Below, piece after piece: positions 24,855-36,289 of a stretch of DNA of 64,000 nt (positions are counted from its first letter, which is position 1; each line of letters opens with the position of its first letter). Origin of the DNA: Siphonodentalium dalli (lineage: Eukaryota; Mollusca; Scaphopoda; Gadilida; Siphonodentaliidae). The position numbers and the translations under genes are program-made. Location of the stretch: the NCBI GenBank assembly GCA_032622095.1, contig CP136066.1, positions 205,678,978-205,742,977 of the forward strand, read 5' to 3'. Under the pieces are notes generated by a model, which worked only from the letters and a program-made list of their open reading frames with translations, was not told where the DNA came from and did no database searches.

Positions 24855-25848
24855 CATTCATGATGTGTTTATGTATGTCTGCATTCATGATGTGTTTATG
24901 TATGTCTGCATTCATGATGTGTTTATGTATGTCTGCATTCATGATGTGTTTATGTATGTCTGCATTCATGATGTGTTTATGTATGTCTGCATTCATGATT
25001 TGTTTATGTATGTCTGCATTCATGATGTGTTTATGTATGTCTGCATTCATGATGTGTTTATGTATGTCTGCATTCATGATGTGTTTATGTATGTCTGCAT
25101 GATGTGTTTATGTATGTCTGCATTCATGATGTGTTTATGTATGTCTGCATTCATGATGTGTTTATGTATGTCTGCATTCATGATGTGTTTATGCATGTCT
25201 GCATTCATGATGTGTTTATGTATGTCTGCATTCATGATGTGTTTATGTATGTCTGCATTCTTGATGTGTTTATGTATGTCTGCATTCATGATGTGTTTAT
25301 GTATGTCTGCGTTCATGATGTGTTTATGTATGTCTGCATGATGTGTTTATGTATGTCTGCATTCATGATGTGTTTATGTATGTCTGCATTCATGATGTGT
25401 TTATGTATGTCTGCATTCATGATGTGTTTATGTATGTCTGCATTCATGATGTGTTTATGTGTGTCTGCATTCATGATGTGTTTATGTATGTCTGCATTCA
25501 TGATGTGTTTATGTATGTCTGCATTCATGATGTGTTTATGTATGTCTGCATTCATGATGTGTTTATGTATGTCTGCATTCATGATGTGTTTATGTATGTC
25601 TGCATTCATGATGTGTTTATGTATGTCTGCATTCATGATGTGTTTATGTATGTCTGCATTCATGATGTGTTTATGTATGTCTGCATTCATGATGTGTTTA
25701 TGTATGTCTGCATTCATGATGTGTTTATGTATGTCTGCATTCATGATGTGTTTATGTATGTCTGCATTCATGATGTGTTTATGTATGTCTGCATTCATGA
25801 TGTGTTTATGTATGTCTGCATTCATGATGTGTTTATGTATGTCTGCAT
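24855..25848. repeat. 27-bp minisatellite, about 37 units
   Basis: Near-identical copies of 'catgatgtgtttatgtatg' plus 'tctgcatt'. The two short units near 25098 and 25337 lack 4 bp. Because 27 is divisible by three, nine-residue peptide repeats (HDVFMYVCI and MMCLCMSAF on plus, NADIHKHIM on minus) read open in three frames at once. They switch frame at the short units. No start context, splice signal or family supports translation. Confidence 0.97.
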
Positions 25849-26663
25849 AAATTATGTTTTTGCATGCGGCACTGATGTCGTTTAATATATGTCTTGAAAT
25901 TTGTTATATGTTTACACTTTTTTTTAGTTTATCTAACTCTTTGATTATGGAGGATAATAAGGAGATTTAATACTATTGAGGCTGAAATTCGCACGCTGGA
26001 GACAACTATTTGTTCAGTGAAAACAAATGGGCAAATAGGACACAACCGTATACGACAGTATTGAGCGCTCTTGTTGGCGACGATAAAATATAGTCCCCCA
26101 ATTTGCCTCTTTGTTTTTGTGCTATTTTTGTTAGTGCGACGAAGTTGGACACGAAACTTGCTACTTTGAGCACCTTACCGCACGATCAACGACACGGTGA
26201 CAACAATAACAAAAGGGGCTGTTATTAGGGATGCTGGCCTTTTTTAACATATTAAAGTTCCATGATACTTTGGTAAGTGCAGAATCCCAACCGATATCCC
26301 AAGCTGTTGTGGGCTGAGAAGAATTGGTATATGCGTTGAGAGAGGTGGGGTAGAGAGATATATATATATATATATATACTGCAAATGATGCACTCCCGTA
26401 AGTGTTATTTGATGTTTGAACCGAGCACTACCCCCACACAGAGGATGCTCATTCAAGCATATTAATACTCATCAAGTTAACACTCCGTCACCTTTGCCTA
26501 ATTATGCTGATTATTAGTGTACAGTTCCTCGACAATTGGGAGGGTTCTTGAGATATAGTGCATTTTGTAAGGGGAGAACATACATTTTAGGTGTCTACTT
26601 CAGCTATACAAATATCTTCACTCATGCAGGCTGATATAAATTTATCTAGTTGCACGCATCTCA
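25849..26663. other. Satellite right flank, second copy of junction, microsatellite
   Basis: At 25972-26010 a lone satellite-like piece ('actattgaggctgaaattcg') joins the same 'cgcacgctgg.gacaa' junction seen at 24740-24758. A (TA)n microsatellite lies at about 26357-26378. No gene seen. Confidence 0.6.
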
Positions 26664-27105
26664 GCAAGCCTGCAATTAGTGTGTCTGTCATTTGCAGAAT
26701 GAGGTCCGGAGAGAGTGAATTTATTGACGGTATCCCGCAGGCAGGCTAGCATCACCAAACTAACCCTCTGGGAACCGCATTCTGCTTGGTCTCAATGGGA
26801 GACCTAGCATAAGATTGATATTCCCCAGTTGAAGTTGATGTTCACCCATTAGTCACCTTGATTGTACATTTTATCTTAATCTGCAAATTAGAGGATATAG
26901 AAACTTGCCAGAAGGGAAAAAGTGACTAAAAACAATGTTAATTTGAGACTATAGATACTTCCCAGAAGATGGGCTTAAGCAGAATAAGGTCCCGTGCAGA
27001 GGGTGGATGTTGTGATGCTAGCCCATTGAGTAGGATAGCGTCACTTATTTCACCCTCTGCGAACCTAATTCTGCAAATGACAGACCCACTATTTGCAGGC
27101 TTGCA
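26664..27105. mobile_element. Inverted-repeat element family E, copy 3 (long form)
   Basis: The ends are inverted ('gtgtgtctgtcatttgcag' at the left, 'ctgcaaatgacagaccca' at the right). Each side carries a hairpin with 'gctagcatcac' and 'ccctctg'. It is diverged from the two short copies (42504-42759 and 51993-52245), and about 190 bp of extra sequence replaces the short central spacer. Confidence 0.8.
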
Positions 27106-27190
27106 TCTTTGCTTTGTAATTTGAAATGAATGATTTGGTTTCTGCTTATCTTCACTCTCGCAATCTGATTCTAATCATCTCTGTTGTTCG

Positions 27191-27246
27191 CATATCAGTC
27201 CCACATATCAGTCCCACATATCAGTCCCACATATCAGTCCCACATT
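27191..27246. repeat. 13-bp minisatellite, four copies
   Basis: Four perfect head-to-tail copies of 'catatcagtccca'. Confidence 0.95.
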
Positions 27247-27512
27247 TAGTATGAACCATCGCAATTGCTGATGTCTTCATTATTTTGATGTCAAAGATCC
27301 CAGTTGCACATATCTTCATTACTCAATTTGACACCAGCTTTTCAAATTCTACATAAATTTCATACTATGCTAAATCGAAATTATATTCCAATTGAGAAAG
27401 TAATTTATTTATTATCTCTCAAGTACAATACAACTTTTACAACTGCATTTAGTCTGCGTACATACTGAGTAGGTATAGAGCTTACTATGTCTACTATACT
27501 CAAATGATAACA
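27247..27512. other. Unassigned
   Basis: AT-rich with no gene recognised. Confidence 0.4.
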
Positions 27513-27861
27513 TTAAAGATACGGGCAGCGTTGGCGGTGGGTATGCTGTTAAAATATTCAGCTCCGTCAAAAACAGCCATAATCAGAAAGAATAGTAAAA
27601 TAAAGACAGCCCGTGTTCTTATACCAATCAGAAATATGGCATAAACAGTATGGTATTGTCAAATGTTTTTCATTTGTTATATAAACAAAAGCAAAAAAAC
27701 GTAACATTTCCTGGCTTTTGTTTAGATCCGGATTTGGTAAACACGAAGAGCGTTACTTGTTACTGTTTTTCTGATATGGAAATAATAAAGAGCGTTTATA
27801 TCATTTGTGTGTGATTACCCAATAGAATTGCGTTGTGTTATGTAAACAGAAGCAAAACATT
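27513..27861 (-). mobile_element. MITE family K, copy 3, truncated
   Basis: The left boundary is TTAA (27513-27516) plus the family K end. It is the reverse of 49205-49732 but stops after 'cagaagcaaaac', about 180 bp short. The break abuts the left tip of the 5-kb palindrome. Confidence 0.8.
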
Positions 27862-27889
27862 TTGAAATTTATCACTTTTTGGACAAAAA

Positions 27890-28900
27890 AAAATGAAATA
27901 TTGTCATAAAATTATTCTCGTTTCAATTATTTCGGAATAATAAATGGACAATTTCTCAAAACTGTTTCAGTGTATATCAAAGTTTTATACCTTAAAACTT
28001 TCGGAAATGTATACCGCAAACAAAACATACAACATCTAGGACACATTCGTAACCATATTTAAAACAATTTGGATTATATTACCCTCACCCCAAAAATCAT
28101 GAAATTTTGTTTTTGTGATAAACATCCGAGAGAACATGGATGAGAATCTATATGACACTATTCAATCACATTTCTAAATACTGTAATGAGCAAAGTTGAA
28201 ATTTAAAACTTTTTCGACTAAACAGATGCAATTTTGTAAGAAAATCAAAAGTCATTTCATATATTTTGGTCCAATAAATGGTCATTTACTCATAGGATGT
28301 TTGTAACAAATCACATTGTTTGGCCATATATAATTTGGACAGATATACTGAAAAGAATGAATACATTTTATGTGGTTAATATGTAACAACTTTTCAGAAA
28401 ATTTGGTTTATGTTACCCCTCGCCCCAAATATCACGAAAATGTGACTGTTGTAATAACTAAATAAATCTTTGGTTAAATCTTATAAAGTGAGTTTGTCGA
28501 TCGCAATTCGTCATATATGATATTGTAACAACCTCATTGTCAGTATAATGTTGAAATTTACAATTGTCTGCCTAATAACAATTATATTTGATCATTTCAA
28601 CTATTTTCAACCAATATAAGGGAAATTTCTCAAACATTTCCCAAGATAATATACAATATGCGGTCTCAAAAGTTTCGAAAATGAATAAAGGTGTATACAT
28701 GTAATATACATGTAATGTCTTGGTGAAATAGAATACAAATTAAACAAATCTATTATACCATCAATGGATATATTTGAAGGCATTGACCCAATATCATTGA
28801 CTTATGTAATCTAGCGTACAAGAGGGGTGTGTATATAGATATGTATTTCAGGTCACAACTTTAAATTGTCCATCAATAATACACATGACATAAAGATGGC
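27890..28900. repeat. About 340-bp degenerate tandem subrepeats, left arm
   Basis: The motif 'tttcaa.tattt...aata.a.gg.ca.tt.ctca' recurs at about 27919, 28252 and 28593, each time with a 'ttaccc(c)tc.ccccaaa.atca.gaaa' block. The set is mirrored in the right arm at about 31850-32800. Confidence 0.7.
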
Positions 28901-29049
28901 TTATCTTTGTTTATACTATTATTTAAATTCATGTCTGTTATGTTATATAACTATAATGTTCACAGTCTGGTAATACCAGCCGATAGATAGCAACTCATAG
29001 ATTGTCATATTGTAATCACCGGTGCCTGTGTTTATACGTTGAAAAAATA

Positions 29050-30479
29050 TTTTAGGCATTCTTAATATCACAATTACATCTGCATAACTCTGTGCATGGT
29101 AAATCATCTGTTGCACATTTGCATATGTTACAAGTTTGGGATTTGCAACAACACTTAATGAGTTCTGAACACACATGCTGCAGCTTGTCATGACAAGTAT
29201 ACCACAATCCTGCCTAGTAGACAGCTCGTTTCATATGCTGTACCTTCTATTGAGCGACAAGTTTTGACAACCTTTATTATATGTAATGATAATGCAACTT
29301 TTGAGTTCTTTGAAAATATCTGAGGACGAATCTAGTTGAATAAAAGTTTGATTCGCCAATAGAAGAAATGTATCTGTGATCGCCGGATAACATTTTCATG
29401 CCACCCAAAATCGTTTTTTGCCCTTTATATGGAAGAAGGAAGTGGTATCACAACCAACCAGATATTGAATGCAAAATGTGTAGAGATAAACACCTGTCGC
29501 CCAGAGCGTAAAATGTGCTGTTGACATGGTATAATGTTTCCGTTTTGCCTGTTCCTAGAGAAACCCATATATCATCACCACTGTTGACAGTGGTAAACTT
29601 TGAAAACTGACCGAGGAGAATTACCAAGACATCTGTGTCCAGTCAGAACATGGATTGTCGTCAGTCCATAAGAAAGTGCATGAATGATGTGCGGCACAAT
29701 TCTAGTATCAGCTTCCTCCTGACAACAGTTTATCAAGATGGACACGGAAGAATTGTCATTTTGAGAGTTGACGAACCTTCTGTCATGTTTATCACTTTAT
29801 CATCACCTATAACATGTCATGATGCTTTACTTGTCAGGAATTCAAATAGTTCAAGCTAATACTCAGAATCACGGAGGAAGTCGTTCCATTTTGTCGGAAT
29901 CTTAGTTTGGGCACCAACTTTTTATCCAAGACCTGTACCACGATTCTCACGAGTGCCGCCTTTTGTGCTGCCTTCAAAATACCTGTCCCACACAACACTT
30001 CTTAGTTTGTTGAGTAGAATCTTCATTAGTGACTGTGCGTGATCATCAAAAGTAGATCTTATCGCAGGTACAATCATATCTACAAGAACACTTCCGCCTT
30101 TAGGTGGGTCCGATATATCTCCAGTTGCTACCCGGATACATTCCAGCAAATCAGATTTTGTCCCCTTCTTGAATTTACCTCCCGTTGACAAGGCAGGGGG
30201 GGGGGGAATAGCTGATTCTCGTGAGAGAAAAACATGTGTGGGTCCCCATCACGCAATTGGTTCGGGTAAACAACTATATAGCCATCTCGTTGTTGTTGCT
30301 GAACTCTCTGTTAAACATATCAACCCTCCATTTCCTTTCAATTTGATGTTCTCCTGTTCGTGCACTTGATCGATTGGAATAGCGGAAAAGCAATTTCGTA
30401 CGTGCAAGATATTCGATGGAGGCGCTCTTGTGCATATAATTGTACCTGCGATAGGATCTACTTTTGAAGACACAGTCAC
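29050..30479 (-). pseudogene. Decayed PIN/CXC-type mobile-element protein, left copy
   Basis: Read on the minus strand from the centre outward, in several frames. In order: AIPIDQVHEQEN and KGNGG (about 30390-30300), VLVDMIVPAI..TFDD (about 30100-30040), VVWDRYFEGSTKG.TRENRG, QTKIPTKWNDFLRD, LFEFLTSKA, then QEEADTRIVPH and DTDVLVILLG. These are followed by a Cys cluster (C-C-C-K-x-x-x-C-x-x-C-x-C-x(6)-C-x(3)-C-x-C-x-C) near 29160-29060. The order matches a multi-copy uncharacterised metazoan protein I recall, with acidic EADTR/DTDV motifs like PIN/FEN nucleases and a CXC-like tail. Stops and frameshifts break it. The acidic motifs and Cys tail survive better here than in the right copy. Confidence 0.75.
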
Positions 30480-31650
30480 TAATTAAGTTTCAACTCTACG
30501 AAATAAGAACTGTTAATGTCATATATGTTGTGTGGGAGAGGTTTTTTGAAGGCAATTCAAAAGGCAGCACTCGTGAGAATCGTGGTACACGTCTTGGACG
30601 AAAAGTTGGTGGCCAAACTAAGATTCCGAACAAATTAAACGACTTCCTCCGTGAATCTGACAATAAGCTTGAACTATTTGAATTCCTGACAAATAATGCG
30701 TCAGAACACGTTATAGTTGATGATAAAGTGATAAACACGACAGAAGGTTCGTCAACTCTCAAAATAGCAAATTCTTCCGAGTACATCTTGAGAAACTGTT
30801 GTCAGGAGGAAGCTGATATTATAATTGTGCCGCGCCTTATTCGCGCGCTTTCGTGTGGTCTGACGACAATCCATTTTTGGACTGTTGACACCGATGTCTA
30901 GGTAATTCTCCTCGGTCAGTTTTCAAAGTTTACCGATGCTAACGGTGGTGCTGATATATGGGTTTCTCTAGGAACAGGCAAAATAAAACATTGTACCATG
31001 TTCCGTCCTGGGCGACGACAATTGTTTATATCTACCCATTTTTCATTCGATATCTGGTTGTGAGATCACTTCCTTCTTCCGTGGAAAGGGCAAACAAAGT
31101 TTCTGGATGTCATTAAAATATTAACCCACGATCACAGATACATGTACATTTCTTCTATCGGCGAATCAACATTTTATTCAACTAGATTTGTCCTCAGATA
31201 TTTTCAAAGAACTCGAACGTTTCATTATCACTAATTATAATAAAGGTTGTCAAAGGTTGTTGATTAACGAGGCATGAATAGAATTCTCAACAAAAAAAAC
31301 TTGTCGCACAAAAGGGGCCCTAATACAGCATATGAAATGAGCCGTCTACCAGGCAGTATTGTGGTGCACTTGTCATGACAACAATTTCAATACCTGAACC
31401 TCGTGACTGGGGATGGACAGTTGAAAACCATTGATATGAACCATTGTGGGCTACATTACCAGAAGCTGCAGCTGTGTGTTCAGAACTCATCAAGTGTTGT
31501 TGCAAATCCCAAACTTATAACAGGTGCAAATATGCAAAAGCTGATTTACCATGCACATAGTTATGTAGATGTAATTGTGATATTAAGAGAATGCCTAATA
31601 TATTTGTTCAAAGTACACACGGTCACCGGTGATTATAAAAGGACAATCTA
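30410..31650 (+). pseudogene. Decayed PIN/CXC-type mobile-element protein, right copy
   Basis: Plus-strand partner of the left copy. FDGGALVHIIVPAI..TFED (30405-30465) is followed, after frameshifts, by VVWERFFEGNSKG.TRENRG and QTKIPNKLNDFLRE. EEADIIIV and VDTDV come next, ending at a TAG (30899-30901), after which VILLGQFSKF and ADIWVSLGTGK continue in frame. Then HSISGCEITSFFRGKGK (about 31045-31095) and EPLWATLPEA leading into a Cys tail (about 31438-31590) with an internal stop. It starts further into the gene than the left copy and lacks the AIPIDQ region. The R of EADTR is lost. Confidence 0.75.
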
Positions 31651-31849
31651 TGAGTTGCTATCTATCGGTTGGTATGATCATGCCGACTGTGAACATTATA
31701 GTTATACATGTATAACATAACAAACATGAACTTAAGGGTATAAACAAAAATAGACTATCTTTATGTTATGTGTATTATTGATGGACAAATTAAAGTTGTG
31801 ATCTGAAATACATGTCCATATATACACACCCCTCTTGTATGCTACATGT

Positions 31850-32800
31850 GTAAATTACACAAGTCAATGATATTGGGTCAGCACCTTCAAATATATCTAT
31901 TGATGGTATAATAGATTTTTATTCTATTTAACCAAGACATGACATGTATACACCTTTAAATGTGTTGTATTCGATAGTCATTTTCAAATTTTTTAAGACC
32001 GCATATTGTATATTATCTTGAGAAATGTTTGAGAAATTGCCCTTATATTGGTTGAAAATATTTGATTTTATGGGTATTTTACCATCAAATATAATTGTTT
32101 TAGGCAAACAATTGTAAATTTCAACAGTATACTGACATTGAGGTTGTTAAATTATCATATATGACGGACTGGGTTCAACAAACTCACTTCATAAGATTTA
32201 ACCAAAGATTTATTGAATCCTTACAACAAAGTCACATTTTCGTGATTTTTGGGGTGAGGGGTAACATAAACCAAATTTTCTGAAACGTTGTACCTATTAG
32301 CCACATAGGATGTATTCATTGTTATCAGTATATCTGTCCAAAACATATAAGACCAAACATTGTGAACTATCGCAAATATCCTATGACTAAATGACCATTT
32401 ATTTTACCAAAATATTTGAAATGATGAGGATTTTCTTATAAAAATGCATGTTTTAGACGGAAAATTTCAACTTTTGTCATTCTGTATGTAATTGCAATTA
32501 CAGTATTTAGAAATGTGATTGAATAGTGTCCTTTATAGATTCTCATCCATGTTCTATTGGATGTTTATCCCAAAAGCACAATTTCATGATTATTGGGGTG
32601 AAGGGTAACATAATCCAAAATTTCTAACATATGGTTACGAATTTGTTCTAAATGTTGTATATTTTGTTTGCAGTATACATTTCCGAAATATTTAAGATCT
32701 TAACCTGTGATCTGCACTGAAACAGTTTTGAGAAATTGTCCGTTTATTATTCCGAAATAATTGAAACGAGAATGATTTTATGACAAAATTTCAGGTTTTT
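31850..32800. repeat. About 340-bp degenerate tandem subrepeats, right arm
   Basis: Mirror image of 27890-28900. The blocks 'gg.gtgaggg(g)taacata' recur at about 32250 and 32597, and 'ctcaaa'/'tgagaaatt' words follow at the same spacing. Confidence 0.7.
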
Positions 32801-32825
32801 GGTCCGAAAAGTGATAAATTTCAAA

Positions 32826-33591
32826 TTTAGTCAGCCTGGGTTGCCAATATCTTCAAAATATGACAATGCCGAGTGGAATTAAGCCTTTATTAGGCATGTG
32901 CCTTAAATTTTATACCAGCTGAAACATCATGGTGAAATAATGATTGAATTTGGCGACTATCTTGGATTTATACTGGAAACAAGGGTTAATATTGATCAGA
33001 AACCTGTTTCTAGTTCATTTTCTGAAAGAGCGCACATAACTTGACATAATATAAAAAATGGCACTTTTGGCCAGTCCGTTCCAATAATTATGACAAAATT
33101 TTGTCGCTAAGTCACTACACTACGCCTCCTACGTGACGTGACGTGATCGACCAAAACAGTATCGTCCACATGGCCCAGTCAAACTCGAGTTTACTACTAA
33201 AAACTCAGTTTAAACAGATAACTTAAACTGGGTCTAACTGGAGATGCCGATTCTGACCCATGTGTCATAAGTCTGTTCAGAGTAGTTTGATCCCGTGTGC
33301 ACGTATATCGCGTAATACCGACCTAATTTTTGTCCCGGAACGTGACAGAAGCGAATAAGTGTTAGATGGGATTTGGAAATAACAATAGAGGGTTTGTAGA
33401 TCACACGAGCATCTGCAAAGGTGACTGAATATGGCTTTATCTGATAGCAAGATGGATTGGTTTAATATATAATTTGTGGAAAATATTTCAATATCTTTCG
33501 CTTATGCAAATGCGTGAATATTCCGTTACGTGCCCACGCATTCGGTATGTTAATGCACTGGAACACTTTCATTTTACTTAAGGTGGCGTCT
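32826..33591. other. Unassigned right flank of the palindrome
   Basis: No gene. Contains a 'gtgacgtgacgtga' run at about 33134. No family K sequence resumes here. Confidence 0.45.
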
Positions 33592-33593
33592 AC

Positions 33594-33740
33594 AGAATAG
33601 AATAGAATAGAATATTTATTGCAATACACCAGACATATAGGCAGTTGCAAGTTACAAAATGAATTAAAACTTAAAACATGTAAATATAAACGAAAATAAA
33701 TTGTGTTCAATAACTGTTTGATGCAATGCCAATGCATCGT
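33594..33740 (-). mobile_element. LINE 3' end fragment with (TTCTA)n tail
   Basis: On the minus strand it ends '...tgcaataaatattctattc' with repeated TTCTA. The words 'gcaactgcc', 'tattgca' and 'taaatatt' are shared with the tail of the non-LTR element at about 48225-48270. The fragment is extremely 5' truncated. Confidence 0.65.
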
Positions 33741-33990
33741 CATTCAACTACCACCAATAACTTCTCGTGTTTATCACTATAATATACTAAACTTTCAAAG
33801 ACCCCCTTCTGAGAAAGAACAACCGGATCATGTTGCATACGGTATTTATAATCTTTGCTTCATCATTTCTCATAATCGTTTGAAATTTTTCACTATCGCT
33901 CATTTTTTTAAATTCACTTATCTCAGTAGAAATAGTCACGACTCATATCGAAACGAAGCTACATCCTCACACCAAGAGTTTCATTTATAG
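33741..33990. other. Unassigned
   Basis: A 95-codon frame crosses this stretch without recognisable features. Confidence 0.35.
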
Positions 33991-34336
33991 GAGTACTCTA
34001 CACTAAATCCGGCCATTTATGGGACCATCTCCTATTATAATCAACATAATACATGCAACAAATGAATGCATTTGGGGCATGGATGAGTGCAAAATACACT
34101 CATTTACTTTATGAACGAGGTAAAGCAACATGATAATATAATGAAAATGAGTTAATAACTCGAGCCATAAACACATTTTAATTTTAATTACCATCTAGTT
34201 TTACATCGTTCATAAAGTAAATGAGTGTATTTTGCACTCATCCATGGCTCAAATTCATTCATTTGTTGCATATATTCTGTTGAGTATAACATGAGATGGT
34301 CCCATAAATGGCCGGATTTATGGTACAGTCCCCCTT
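33991..34336. mobile_element. Inverted-repeat MITE of about 345 bp
   Basis: The arms run 33991-34118 and 34207-34336. They share 'aaatccggccatttatggga' and 'ataaagtaaatgagtgtatt' as inverted copies with few differences, and the spacer is about 90 bp. The left arm has a few bases changed or missing relative to the right. No second copy in the window. Confidence 0.8.
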
Positions 34337-34545
34337 TAAAGTAATGTACAAGAAGAACTGATATTTCAGTGAAGGTGGAACAGTTGACAGTCACCTTAAG
34401 TCACGTGGAATCCAACATACAGAATATAATCTATATCTCAACATGAGTCCCATCAGTAACGCAAGACCTTTACCATATCGCTGTCATCGGAATATAAAGA
34501 GATCGAGTTTCCTAGTGAAATAAGTACAGAGTATCATGTAACCTG
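34337..34545. other. Unassigned
   Basis: No gene or repeat seen. Confidence 0.4.
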
Positions 34546-35830
34546 TCGGCTGCAGCTCTACTGATGGCCGAGGTCGCTGACCCGATAGCCCGGACTAATA
34601 CGGACCAATGTTTCATCTTTATATGACAGCTGAATGATTTGTACAGATGGACAGGAATGTAGTCCGTGACACCAACTGTGACAGCATCTTAGACTGACTT
34701 AATCATACATAATGTGTAACAAAACGAAGAATCCGTTCCACACCCCTCCATCATATACCCCGTCATCCTCATATTCTCCTGAATTCTCTAATTCTTAATA
34801 ACCAACATATTCTTGAACTCATGACATATCCGACTTATCCATTCTACTGTCAGGCCCGACGTTAACGTAAAATCCCAGGATGAAATATATATTCATTTTG
34901 CAGGGGCCCTTGCTGATACATGGGGAGAATGGGGAGAATGACACCCGAAAAGCCATGTGCTTATTGTCGTTCTCCCTTTCGAACAAACGTGTAACAAATT
35001 ACCATATATACTCATTATAACAATTTCTTATGTATTTCCATGTTCAATGTATTTTTAAGTACATAATTATATATCTGGTGGATAAATAAACAATGTTAAA
35101 CCAACCCTGACATTAAAAACGGACACGACTCATTTGAATCTAAACATTTGGAATAAGAATTGTTTTGTGGTACTCATTATGTGAACGCATACTCGAAATG
35201 TCTATATGTACTCTGGAGACTGTCTAAAGTGAAGAATTTACACTGGTTTACAGGAGTGTCCCAACAATAGTCGGTGACATCCACGGTGACTTTAAAAACC
35301 GACACAAATCACTAGAACCTAAACATTTGGTATAATAAACATGTTAGTGATTTGACTAGTATTATGTTAACGAATACACGAAATACCGAACAGTACGGCC
35401 TTGGTGTTCTATTGAAACTTGCTAACGTTAAGGAATTGTACCGGTGAAAGGAGACCGTGTTTGTACATGTAAGTGTAGCGTAACTCTGATCAGACCCGAT
35501 AGCCCGGACTAACGTGGACCAATGTTCCATGTGCACAGAGAGCTGAAGGAATTGTGCCGCTTGACAGTAATGTCTCGAAAGTATAGTCAATGACACCAAC
35601 TGTTACAGCATCTTAAATGCATACACGAAATTTCGACCGACAGGGCAAGTCTTTATGCGCTCTGAAAACTTTCTAAAGTGAGGGATTTGTACTGGTGTAC
35701 AGCAATTCATCGAAAGTCGGTGACATCAACTGTGGCATTAAACGGACATGGCTAATTTAAACCTCATAAATTAAATATAGAGCATTTGTTAGCAACGGTA
35801 ATTTAGATCAGTACGAAACACCGATCAACA
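34546..35830. repeat. Old degenerate tandem array
   Basis: Blocks recur in order. 'gacccgatagcccggacta' occurs at 34578 and 35488. 'ccaatgtt.cat' is followed by 'acaccaactgt.acagcatctta' at 34669 and 35590. 'cctaaacatttgg.ataa' occurs near 35140 and 35318, and 'gtcggtgacatc' at 35268 and 35716. Unit length varies, so it looks like an ancient composite satellite. Confidence 0.75.
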
Positions 35831-36289
35831 TGCGGTTATGTGGCATATGCAGTCCATGTAAACGTATTAAGTTGGAAACCCCATGCTGACCCGAGGTAAA
35901 ATAGGCCTGCCGCCCCACTGCTAGGGGTAAGCATCATCTAACGTGGCACCTTGTTTGCCGTGGGATGCATCCCTTTAGGTATGGTGTAGGAGTCCTGGTG
36001 GAACTATGGCGGCCGTACCACTCGAGGCATCGACCTGCTGGTACGGCTTAGTTCATGGTCCACTTTGGTCCTACATATCTTCAAGACGGGTGGTTGAAAA
36101 GACCCGACTCAATTAATCGGCCAGTCACGCCTCTCCAAAGTCCATGTTCAGATTCAATTTGTGTTATCTGTTGATGTTTGAAGTATTGTGTTATTTTTTC
36201 TTCACGAATGTTTCTGTTCTCTTCTGTGTCTTTTGTGCTCGTCCTGATGATTGTTGAGTGTCTCACTGTTGGTGGGGAGTTACAAAGAG

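Larger units (their letters stand above)
27863..32825. mobile_element. 5-kb imperfect palindrome with two decayed genes
   Basis: The tips match in reverse ('gaaatttatcactttttgg' at the left, 'ccgaaaagtgataaattt' at the right). Homology can be followed inward for about 2.2 kb on each side, with roughly 10-20% difference judged by eye. An unpaired centre of about 300 bp lies near 30110-30410. Going inward, each arm has about 1.0 kb of degenerate tandem subrepeats, a short unique part, then a protein gene reading outward from the centre. The arrangement resembles a foldback element or an inverted duplication of one mobile gene. No target duplication is clear. Confidence 0.85.

Noticed and set aside
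24700-25885. Plus- and minus-strand frames of up to 248 codons
   Set aside because: By-products of a 27-bp tandem repeat open in three frames, with frame switches at short units.
27513-33400. Family K copy 3 as the target into which the 5-kb palindrome inserted
   Set aside because: The missing half of family K does not resume on the right side of the palindrome, so a simple insertion is not supported.
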